Of a stretch of 12,789 nt of DNA, positions 1 to 7,329 are shown piece after piece. Both the position numbers and the translations under genes were made by a program. Under the pieces are notes generated by a model. That model ran no database searches and had not been told where the DNA came from. It saw nothing but the letters and a program-made list of their open reading frames with translations. This DNA is from an uncultured Lachnospiraceae bacterium (GTDB lineage Bacteria; Bacillota; Clostridia; Lachnospirales; Lachnospiraceae): the NCBI GenBank assembly GCA_910585255.1, contig CAJUEI010000100.1, positions 1 through 12,789 of the forward strand. The letters are read 5' to 3'. Within the stretch, counting starts at the first letter, position 1; each line of letters opens with the position of its first letter.

Positions 1-143
1 AAGGGGTGTGTTTAGCCCGCTGCACGGGCGAATTGCACCCCGGTCCGTCCGGTTTTGATACACCTAAACTCAGAGGCATTAGACTTTCTATCTTTCCGAA
101 GAGCGGAACGCCAGCAAGGAATGGTTTCCCCACTCCAGCGTCC
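1..143 (+). repeat. Left-edge copy of a structured dispersed repeat, cut by the window boundary
   Basis: This non-coding stretch follows the DUF4132 stop. It starts with a nested inverted repeat: GGGGTG (3-8) pairs with CACCCC (36-41) around GCCCG (15-19) and CGGGC (25-29). CCGTCCGG (45-52) follows, then a block to 109 that matches the reverse complement of 12725-12788 at roughly 50 of 66 positions by eye, then CTCCAGCGTCC (133-143) against CTCTGGCGTCC at the right edge. TTCCG-N5-CGGAA near 95-108 is a small hairpin. GCCCGCTGC (15-23) and CCGTCCGG also occur in the central repeat at 3911-4056, so all three appear to be one family. I see no gene here; the short plus-strand reading frame from 6 has no recognisable product. 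The family is not one I can name. The left end lies outside the window. Confidence 0.7.
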
Positions 144-182
144 CCTCCCACCAAACCTTCCACCAGTCAAAAAATAATAAGG

Positions 183-3100
183 TCAAATAATATACAAAGT
201 TCCTCTCTCCTTCTTCCATTCCTCCTCTTTCTCCCGCTCTTTACAAAAAGCCGTCACCGCCGAAAGCTGCCGCACAATCTCACTAAAATACCGCTTTGGC
301 AATTCTGAAAGCACAATCCCATCCTCTATCTTCACCTCATCCAAACTATAATTACTCCGATTCACCCTTCCGACCTTATAAAACCGAGCATCATACAACG
401 TCACATCTCCTTCTCCTCCGCCAACAAAGCTGCCGGAAAAATGAAGTTCTACCCCATATCCAATCTTTGTATCCTCCCGATAATACGTATAAAATCCTCC
501 TCCATCCAAAATCGATCCCCGATACCATCCAAATGTCTGCAGCTTCCCCCCAAGCGACAAATCATTTACCACACAGCCCCCAAACCGTTCCAAATTCCGG
601 GCATTTTTTTCCTCTTCCGTCAGATAAAAAATCTCCCGCTCCAACTGTACAATAGGCTGCACAATCTCATAATCCTCCAACTGCTCCTTCCAAGCCTCTC
701 TCGATTCCTCTGAAAGCTCAATCGGATGCACCAGCCCAATTTTTCCTTCCTTTGGAAGCACAAACTCCTCTTCCTCTTCGGTATTAAATGTCCCATCCTC
801 CATATACCGAAAACTCTGTACCAAATTTCCATCCTGATAAATTCCCCAGATAAGTCCGATTGCAAACTGATGCATCAGCGGATTTTTCACAAATAAAGCC
901 TCCCAAGCCTCTGCACTCCAAATCCTCTCAGAGGAAAGTGCCCAGTCAAGCCGTGCTTTCTGGCTGCTTATCGTTGTCTTCATCTGCTTTTTCATCTGCT
1001 TAAACGTTTCATAAGCCAAAGCTGCCTTTTCCGGATCATCCTTTTTCCCAGGTGCCGGCAGACTTTTTAATTTCTTTTTCTTCTCATCAAACACCTCTAT
1101 CTCCAATGCCGTAGTAATTGTCACAGTAAAGCGTCTCTCCCCATAGTCAAATACCCGCTCCATCTGCTCATTAAATCCCAAATCCGGCACAATCCGATCC
1201 TCTAATTCCTCCCTCTCCAATCCAAGCTGTGCTGCCGCAAAATCCAATGCCTTTCCGGCTGCTGTCTTTACCTGCTTAAATTTAAACTTTCTGGCAATCC
1301 CATCCACAATCAAAAGTGCCTGCGGATCAGGATTTAAAGCCAAAGCCTGTACCGCATCCGAAGCAATCGCTCCTCTGGCATACTTTGGCCACTCCTGAAT
1401 CTGATGCTGCAGTTTCTTAACAATCTCCATCCCTCCATGAATCGAAGCCGCAAAAAGCACCCACCGTTTCTTTGCCTCTGCTCCGGCTTCCATCCATCTG
1501 TCAAACAATTCATTTACATAAACCGCAAGCTCCGCCGGCTGCAGTTCCTCTGCAAGTAAAACAGCATCTTTACTCACTCCACAAGGCTGCATAGTCGAAT
1601 AATAAAGCAGAATCGCCTGCAGATACTCCTTAGAAGCCTCTTCTCCATTCTTTTTATGTACCACAGAAAACGGCTTCTGATAAGCCCAGGCAAGAGAGCG
1701 GGAACGCCCTCCTATATGAATAGACTTTACCAATCCCTCTTTTGTTGCTCCCTGTTCTTCCGTTTCCTCTTCCGTCTCCATCTGCAAAACTTCTTTCAAC
1801 AGCATCTGTACCTTTCCATTCTTTTCTTTCTCTAAAGCCTGTTCCAACTCCTTCTGATACTTCTCTGCCCCCCAATGTGCCAGCACCCGAATCCCTATCT
1901 CCCGTTCTGCCGCTCTCTTTGCACTTAAAAATTCTTTTACTTCCTCTTCCCAATCCATATGCTGATACAAAATTTCTATCAAAGTCTCCCTGACAATCTT
2001 AGAAGAATCCTTCGAAACCGCTAAAATTTCCTGCTTATTTTCCAACGCACATTCATCCAAAAGACGCAATACAAACTGCCGCCCAAATATACCAAGCCCC
2101 TGAAAAACCGCAAGAACCTCTTCCCGCTGTTTCAAAAGGTACTCCATAAAAATACTCTTTGCTGCTTCCACAAACTTCTTTTTTAAATTATCCTGATAAC
2201 GCATATCATCCACTATATTAATCAATAATTTAATCTGATGAACAAAATCCATATTTTCCTGTTTCAGCACCGTAAAAATCCGCTTCGTTTCCTCTTCTAC
2301 ATTACTATTCCTTATATTCTTTCTAAAATAATACCCATACTTTTCCATTGCAATATAAACCATACATCTTCTATAAAATGCATCTCCCCCATAATCCCGA
2401 TAATACTGATCCACTAACGAATAAGAATTTTCCTGATGTTCAATCTGATCCTCATACAAATACAACTGCTCTATCTTTGCCCTTCCCTCTAAATAATCCT
2501 GAATGGTATTCCCCACCTGTTTTAAATTCTTATTATTAGTAAAACATCCCGCATTTGAATCACAAAAATAACACTTAACCGCTTCCTTTACAACCTTTTC
2601 CTGCTCCCTCTCCTGCATAACATCCTTTCTCTGCTGATAAAAAGAAGGATCTTGTTCTCTCACCACATCTATCATTCGACTCGCTATCGGAACCGGTGCC
2701 GTATCACAACAGTGAATATAACTTTCCCGATTCCGTTCAAACTGTACCCGAAGAATATTTTTATGAGATTTTTCCGCTGCCCAAAGAATATACTTCTCTG
2801 TATCAATCCCAAATATCTGATCAAAATTTCCGCCCCGAATCCTTAAATCCTGCCGAAAATCTGCATGACTCATTCCCTCCAATGTCGCCATCCGATTAAT
2901 AGAAAGAGACAAAGAAAGAAAATTTCTCAAACAATTCGAAAACGCAAAATTTATAAAAGCCAGCCCCGCCGTTCGTTTTACCACGTCAAAGATCACCGTA
3001 TGCCGCTTAACCAGCTTCTTTATCTCCTCCGAAAGTTCCTCCTGATGCAGACCCTCTGTAATCCGCTTTCTCTCCTCCGAAAGCAATCCTTGATTCAGCA

Positions 3101-3779
3101 TCATATTCACTTGCCCGCACACACAATCCTCATACTCCCTCATCAGCTCCCGATCCTCTTCCTCCAAAAGATCCTCTGCAACATTCTTCCCCTTCTCAAA
3201 AAACCGATGAATCCCACCAAGAACCCCTTCCTCAAAATCCCCTTGAACAGCCGGCTTCCCATCTGGATACTTAAAAAGAAAATACAACGCATAAAGCACC
3301 AGCTTCCCGCTCTCTTTCTGTCCCTTCTTATAACACAAAGCCTTTCGAATCCACTCCGTATTCCCCTGTGTCACCATCTCAAACCTCTTCCGATTCGGCT
3401 CCGAGACATCCCTTTCCCCACACTCATACGCATACACTGCTATAACTTTCTCTGGCTCAATCCCAATCTTCTTATCCCGATTCACAGTCATCACATCAGG
3501 AAGCATCACCCCACAAGAAGGTCCCCCAACTGCAAACAAAATATTAAAAAACCGCCTCGCCTCTGCAGCCATCCCCTTCTTTGCAAACGTAAGAAAAAGA
3601 TCCGAAGAAACCCTACTGCTCCTATTCTTTAAATCCTGAAAAGAAAGCTTTGAAAGCACCTCCTCGCCTCTCTTTCCATCCATATATTCTTCCAATTCCC
3701 CCACTAAATCTTCCCCTAAATGAAGCTGCTCAAAAACCTCTATCAAAGCCTGCGACTGAACATTTGTCAACTGTATCAT
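183..3779 (-). CDS. DUF4132 domain-containing protein (YehI/'MolR'-like), 1198 aa
   Basis: A giant cytoplasmic protein of the DUF4132 family, close in length to E. coli YehI (about 1200 aa). Homologues are often called 'molybdate metabolism regulator', but I see no molybdate-binding or DNA-binding motif. The first 550 residues or so are mostly helical, with a Cys cluster C403-x2-C406-x5-C412 that might bind metal. Residues about 560-670 look like HEAT-type helical repeats. Residues about 860-1140 carry the family's conserved C-terminal region, including stretches near GLIWGIY and ERFGGCVVNDLSLGG and a Gly-rich beta segment. There is no signal peptide or membrane segment. I chose ATG 3779 because AGAAAGGA lies at good distance; ATG 3785 (two residues longer) has the same site too close, and TTG 3815 is less likely. 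It is the last gene of the MoxR/VWA operon but is separated from it by a large inverted repeat. I found no convincing promoter directly upstream. A role as scaffold or target-recognition subunit is inference. Confidence 0.9.
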   Translation of the reverse strand: MIQLTNVQSQALIEVFEQLHLGEDLVGELEEYMDGKRGEEVLSKLSFQDLKNRSSRVSSDLFLTFAKKGMAAEARRFFNILFAVGGPSCGVMLPDVMTVNRDKKIGIEPEKVIAVYAYECGERDVSEPNRKRFEMVTQGNTEWIRKALCYKKGQKESGKLVLYALYFLFKYPDGKPAVQGDFEEGVLGGIHRFFEKGKNVAEDLLEEEDRELMREYEDCVCGQVNMMLNQGLLSEERKRITEGLHQEELSEEIKKLVKRHTVIFDVVKRTAGLAFINFAFSNCLRNFLSLSLSINRMATLEGMSHADFRQDLRIRGGNFDQIFGIDTEKYILWAAEKSHKNILRVQFERNRESYIHCCDTAPVPIASRMIDVVREQDPSFYQQRKDVMQEREQEKVVKEAVKCYFCDSNAGCFTNNKNLKQVGNTIQDYLEGRAKIEQLYLYEDQIEHQENSYSLVDQYYRDYGGDAFYRRCMVYIAMEKYGYYFRKNIRNSNVEEETKRIFTVLKQENMDFVHQIKLLINIVDDMRYQDNLKKKFVEAAKSIFMEYLLKQREEVLAVFQGLGIFGRQFVLRLLDECALENKQEILAVSKDSSKIVRETLIEILYQHMDWEEEVKEFLSAKRAAEREIGIRVLAHWGAEKYQKELEQALEKEKNGKVQMLLKEVLQMETEEETEEQGATKEGLVKSIHIGGRSRSLAWAYQKPFSVVHKKNGEEASKEYLQAILLYYSTMQPCGVSKDAVLLAEELQPAELAVYVNELFDRWMEAGAEAKKRWVLFAASIHGGMEIVKKLQHQIQEWPKYARGAIASDAVQALALNPDPQALLIVDGIARKFKFKQVKTAAGKALDFAAAQLGLEREELEDRIVPDLGFNEQMERVFDYGERRFTVTITTALEIEVFDEKKKKLKSLPAPGKKDDPEKAALAYETFKQMKKQMKTTISSQKARLDWALSSERIWSAEAWEALFVKNPLMHQFAIGLIWGIYQDGNLVQSFRYMEDGTFNTEEEEEFVLPKEGKIGLVHPIELSEESREAWKEQLEDYEIVQPIVQLEREIFYLTEEEKNARNLERFGGCVVNDLSLGGKLQTFGWYRGSILDGGGFYTYYREDTKIGYGVELHFSGSFVGGGEGDVTLYDARFYKVGRVNRSNYSLDEVKIEDGIVLSELPKRYFSEIVRQLSAVTAFCKEREKEEEWKKERGTLYII

Positions 3780-3910
3780 AACCATTTTTCCTTTCTTCTC
3801 AACAATCTTATCCAACTATCCTTTATCACTATCCACCCCAAAACACCAAACTATCACACAATCCCGACCACAATGCAGTCATTCAAAAAACAATCCAACC
3901 AGAATAAACA

Positions 3911-4056
3911 GGAAGTATCATTAGGGGAATCTCTGCAGGGGTATTGCTTCCCGCCGGCACTTAGATGCTGTACTTTAGCATCTTATGTGCCCGCTGCGAG
4001 GAAGCCTTAGTGCAAACGGTCCCAGCAGAGAATCCCCTAATGGTACTTCCGTCCGG
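3911..4056. repeat. Nested inverted repeat (cruciform-forming element) between the small gene and DUF4132
   Basis: Outer arms at 3911-3936 and 4025-4050 are 26 nt each and complementary at 24 of 26 positions. Inside, GCTTCC (3946-3951) pairs with GGAAGC (4000-4005). The core GGCAC-TTAGATGCT (3956-3969) pairs with AGCATCTTA-T-GTGCC (3977-3991) with one mismatch and one bulge around a 7-nt loop. CCGTCCGG (4049-4056) overlaps the end of the outer arm and is shared with both edge repeats; GCCCGCTGC (3989-3997) is identical to 15-23. No transposase or target-site duplication is visible. It lies in the mRNA path between the small gene and DUF4132, so it would fold into a long branched hairpin and may terminate, process or stabilise the transcript. 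That effect is inference. It may be a non-autonomous mobile element or a structured intergenic repeat; I cannot assign a named family. Confidence 0.85.
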
Positions 4057-4080
4057 ATCGCCCCTCTAACACCCAAATCC

Positions 4081-4440
4081 TTAAGTCTGAGCCTCCTCCC
4101 CCCCAGCTTTACAATAATACCCCCACCCCCGATCATAAGCAATCTTCTCCATCCCCAAATACAGATATTCATTCACCCGAGTATAAATCTCCCCCATCCG
4201 ATCCTCCTCTTTCCCAGCAATCCGATGCCGCCGCATCCCCACCCCATCCAAAATCTGCTTTAATAACTCCGCCAACCCACTCATTCCATACTGCCCAACC
4301 AGCCCCTGAACCTTTCCCAACTCCTCCAATGTACTGTCATGCACCGTATCAAACCCACTCTGATAAAGCTCCTCCATAATCCAATACACCCTCTCCAACA
4401 ATACCTCCAATACCTCTTCCTTAGAATCATACCCATTCAT
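4081..4440 (-). CDS. Small helical protein of unknown function in the MoxR/VWA operon, 119 aa
   Basis: I do not recognise a family. The product is compact, charged and predicted mostly alpha-helical from its heptad-like pattern, with no membrane segment, signal peptide or Cys pair. Its start overlaps the end of the SWIM gene by 14 nt. It has one of the best ribosome binding sites in the window, AAGGAG (4448-4453) seven nt before ATG, so it is clearly meant to be translated. Strand, spacing and overlap place it in the MoxR operon as a probable small subunit or adaptor. E. coli also has a small gene (yehK) within its cluster, but I see no basis to call them related. The stop codon lies about 25 nt from the CCGTCCGG end of the neighbouring repeat, so the last few codons might be repeat-derived. 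Confidence 0.8.
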   Translation of the reverse strand: MNGYDSKEEVLEVLLERVYWIMEELYQSGFDTVHDSTLEELGKVQGLVGQYGMSGLAELLKQILDGVGMRRHRIAGKEEDRMGEIYTRVNEYLYLGMEKIAYDRGWGYYCKAGGEEAQT

Positions 4441-6178
4441 CCCGAATCTCCTTCCGATCCATTAACGCCACCGGATACATCCGAATCCTTCCATCCCTTA
4501 AATAAACCTTCCCTAAAAACGCCGGTATTCGCTTCTGCCGAATCCGCTCCAAATACCGTATTCCCTCTTCCTCTCTCTTAGAATAAACCACCTCTACCAC
4601 AACTTCCAGCCCTGCCTTATCAAAAAGTATCATCGAAAGTTTCTGATCCGTTTCGGAAAACTCTGCTTTTGCAAAGGAATCCGGCTGCACCAACACCAGT
4701 TTCACGGCATCTTTCCAATCCCTCTGCCCCCGGAGCCACTGTCCCCTTTCCTGCCCAATCTGCTCTAAAAACAAAGTTTGAAAATCCTGATAATACCACC
4801 CCTCTAACTCTTTCCAAGTCAGATTTCTCTCTCCTACCAGCACACCCTTTGTCTCCTGACTAGAAGAAAGCCGATTTCGATCGTCACATTTTGCCTTTGA
4901 AAGATGAATCCGCTTTTCGGAAAGTTCCTCTAACGGGATCATTAACCCCCAAGGTGCCTGTCCCTTTTCCGACTTTCCATATCCTCTGCCCTTTTCATAA
5001 AAAACCGGTCTGGCAATCGTATAGGTATACCACTCCTTTGTATTTTCCTCCAAAAAATACACCGTCTCTCCTGCGTAACCGGTCTGACTTGCAAAATGTT
5101 CAATCGCTATTCCTATTAAATCCAGACTTCCAACCGAGTGATACTCCGCCTTAAACTCCCCGGCATACTCTCTAATTTCCATACTATTAGCCGCCTGTAA
5201 AAGCAGTTCTATTCTTCGATACAGACGTGTGATCTGCAGCATTAAATCCCGTGTCTGAAAAGAAGCCTTCCGCTGAAAATACTTCTTATAGGAATCAAAA
5301 AGTGCACGAAAATATCCTTCATATTTCGGAAGATTGGCATTGTGACTAATAATCGCCAGCCGCTCTAAATAATCTAAAATATCCGGTGAGGTTCTAGAAA
5401 GTCCTGTTCCAAGCAGTTCCTCTAAAAATTCCTTCATCTGTCCTGCTGCCTCTTTTATCTGCTCAGGATGAAACTCCACACTCTCTATTGCTTCTTCTAT
5501 CAGACTTTCTTTCGTCACCTGCCCCATCTCTAACTGACACCATAAAACAGCACTTGCCTTATGAACACAAAACTCCTTTTTATGGCAAGTACAAGAGGAA
5601 TACTCTAACGGTGACAGCAATTTCACGGTTTTATCCTGCTCCGGCAGCTTTACAGTAATCACCGAAGAATAGGTAATCTTTGGATATTGTTCCAATTTTA
5701 TCTGCCCGATCAGATTTTGAAACTGCCGTACTCCCAAGATTTTTTTTATATTTTTTAACGGATATTGTGCAATCTCTTCTAAAATTTTTTCACTCTTTTT
5801 CTTCTCCGGTACTTCTTTATTCGGAACCTCCTCTGATACCAGAGTCGCTTCTGTTGGAATATTGTTTTCTAACTCTTCCTGTCCCGCTTCTGCTCCCCCT
5901 GCCTTTTCTTTTCCCACCGTTTCCTTTAATACTAAAATCGCCAGTACAATATGGCGGCATATACTTTTAGACGGACAGGAACACTGACTGTCTCCCAGAG
6001 GATAGCGAACGCTTACCGTCTCTTCCCCTACTTTTATCTCCGCCTCTTTTTCCATCTTTACAATCTCTACTACAGTTTCTTCTTTATCCTTATAAGCCCG
6101 TTTTAGAATTCCTTTATTCGCCAAGCCAATTAAATACTCATCGTCTGCCTCTTCTAATAGATTCTTCCATTCACTCAT
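4427..6178 (-). CDS. SWIM zinc finger protein with two SWIM motifs (YehQ-like), 583 aa
   Basis: It carries two CxCx(n)CxH zinc-chelating SWIM motifs: C66-x-C68-x5-C74-x-H76 (CSCPSKSICRH) and C196-x-C198-x5-C204-x-H206 (CTCHKKEFCVH). SWIM domains bind nucleic acid or mediate protein contacts. A Glu/Lys/Pro-rich linker (about 88-130) separates the fingers. The remaining 380 residues are helical followed by a mixed alpha/beta C-terminal part with no motif I can name. Length is close to E. coli YehQ. I start it at ATG 6178, whose ATGA overlaps the VWA stop by four nt, the classic layout for translational coupling. An ATG seven codons upstream (6199) is possible, but the homology-like sequence begins with MSEWKNLLEEA. 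Its 3' end overlaps the small gene. In the complex it is the best candidate for a nucleic-acid or substrate-binding subunit (inference). Confidence 0.92.
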   Translation of the reverse strand: MSEWKNLLEEADDEYLIGLANKGILKRAYKDKEETVVEIVKMEKEAEIKVGEETVSVRYPLGDSQCSCPSKSICRHIVLAILVLKETVGKEKAGGAEAGQEELENNIPTEATLVSEEVPNKEVPEKKKSEKILEEIAQYPLKNIKKILGVRQFQNLIGQIKLEQYPKITYSSVITVKLPEQDKTVKLLSPLEYSSCTCHKKEFCVHKASAVLWCQLEMGQVTKESLIEEAIESVEFHPEQIKEAAGQMKEFLEELLGTGLSRTSPDILDYLERLAIISHNANLPKYEGYFRALFDSYKKYFQRKASFQTRDLMLQITRLYRRIELLLQAANSMEIREYAGEFKAEYHSVGSLDLIGIAIEHFASQTGYAGETVYFLEENTKEWYTYTIARPVFYEKGRGYGKSEKGQAPWGLMIPLEELSEKRIHLSKAKCDDRNRLSSSQETKGVLVGERNLTWKELEGWYYQDFQTLFLEQIGQERGQWLRGQRDWKDAVKLVLVQPDSFAKAEFSETDQKLSMILFDKAGLEVVVEVVYSKREEEGIRYLERIRQKRIPAFLGKVYLRDGRIRMYPVALMDRKEIRDEWV

Positions 6179-7299
6179 GCTATTATCTTCCCCATCCATT
6201 CCGCCAGCTCCTCCGGTGTCATTGCTCCTACAAAGGCACCCATATCTGCCAGTGCAGCCGCAGCCGTTCTGTCATAATTTGGATTTGCATCCATATCCAA
6301 TGCCGTTAAAGCAATCAGTTTTGCTCCGCTTTCTATAATTCCCTTACTGACCCTATAGAGATTCTGATAGCCATATCCCTCATAGAGATCGGAAACCAAT
6401 ACCACCATCGTCCGATAGGGAATCTCAATCAGTCTCTCACAATAATCCAATGCCCCGGCAATATTGGTACCGCCGCCCAACTGCACACTCATCAAGGTTT
6501 CCACTGGATCGGATACATAGCCGCTTAAATCTACTACATTAGTATCAAAGATCACCAATTTTGTATCCAGCATCGGCATTTTTGCAAAAATTCCTGCCAT
6601 AATCGCACTATGTATCACCGAATCCAGCATCGATCCGCTTTCATCTACACAGACAATTACTCTCCACTGGTTATACCGCTTCTGTCTGGCATTAAAATAG
6701 ACCTGCTTTAACACCAATCGTCTCTGCTCGGTATCATAATTTTTCAGATTCATCCGAATCGTCCGCTTTATATCCAGATTCCTTGCCGATTTTACCGGAC
6801 TGCTTATATTTCGATTGATCCTTCCCAGTAAAGAAACCCGCATTTCCTGTTCTAACTTCTTAGTAATTTCCTCCGCTACCTTTCGCACCACTTCTCTTGC
6901 TAAAGCAAGCACTTCCCCCTTCATCATATGTTTCAATTCCATAATTGTCTTTAACAATTCCCGATTCGGCTCCAATTTCCGAAGTACATCCGGATCAGTC
7001 AGTAATTCTGTCATACCATACTTTTCTAATGCATGCTGCTCCATTACCTCTACGGTACGCTTTGGAAATAATTTCTTTATCTTTTGAATCCAGCTTGGAA
7101 CGGTAAGATTCGAATCCTCCCTTCCGCCGGAACGCTCCCGAATCTCTTGTTCTTCCCCATACTCTCTTGAATAAAGATAATCAAGAACTTCTTCCATTCC
7201 CATATAGTCAACGGAGTCCGAAGAAAATGATATCTGTTCAGAAGCATATTTTCCAAGAACAAGCCGCCATCTGTTTAAAATCTCCTGTTCATCTGCCAT
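6175..7299 (-). CDS. VWA domain-containing protein, MoxR partner (YehP-like), 374 aa
   Basis: The C-terminal half is a von Willebrand factor A domain with an intact metal-ion-dependent adhesion site: D219-x-S221-G-S223 (DESGSM), T278 in GGGTN, and D304 in LVSDLYEG. The N-terminal 200 residues are helical and charged, as usual for the VWA partners of MoxR ATPases (compare RavA-ViaA, NorQ-NorD, CbbQ-CbbO). In those pairs the VWA protein binds the AAA+ ring and links ATP hydrolysis to a target. No signal peptide or membrane helix is seen, so it should act in the cytoplasm. A run of six G (7306-7311), six nt upstream, serves as ribosome binding site. It starts 30 nt after DUF5682 and overlaps the SWIM gene by 4 nt. 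Length agrees with E. coli YehP (about 380 aa). Confidence 0.95.
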   Translation of the reverse strand: MADEQEILNRWRLVLGKYASEQISFSSDSVDYMGMEEVLDYLYSREYGEEQEIRERSGGREDSNLTVPSWIQKIKKLFPKRTVEVMEQHALEKYGMTELLTDPDVLRKLEPNRELLKTIMELKHMMKGEVLALAREVVRKVAEEITKKLEQEMRVSLLGRINRNISSPVKSARNLDIKRTIRMNLKNYDTEQRRLVLKQVYFNARQKRYNQWRVIVCVDESGSMLDSVIHSAIMAGIFAKMPMLDTKLVIFDTNVVDLSGYVSDPVETLMSVQLGGGTNIAGALDYCERLIEIPYRTMVVLVSDLYEGYGYQNLYRVSKGIIESGAKLIALTALDMDANPNYDRTAAAALADMGAFVGAMTPEELAEWMGKIIA

Positions 7300-7329
7300 A
7301 AGCTGCCCCCCTTACCATATTTTTTTCTC

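Noticed and set aside
6..655. Plus-strand open frames near the left edge (from 6 and from 296)
   Set aside because: The first runs through the non-coding repeat into antisense of DUF4132 and the second is fully antisense; neither has family features or a ribosome binding site.
2865..3632. A 255-codon plus-strand open frame opposite DUF4132
   Set aside because: It lies wholly antisense to a gene with clear family features, has very low-complexity Leu/Pro/His/Lys composition and lacks a good ribosome binding site. Purine-rich genes commonly leave long open antisense frames.
183..3779. Calling the DUF4132 protein a molybdate metabolism regulator
   Set aside because: That name is inherited from an old E. 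coli annotation. No molybdate-binding or helix-turn-helix DNA-binding motif is visible.
3780..3815. Upstream TTG start of DUF4132 at 3815
   Set aside because: TTG without a clear Shine-Dalgarno site, whereas AGAAAGGA sits well placed before ATG 3779/3785.
3911..4056. CRISPR array or tRNA-like gene in the structured gap
   Set aside because: There is one nested inverted repeat, no regularly spaced direct repeats, and no cloverleaf with anticodon and T-loop features.
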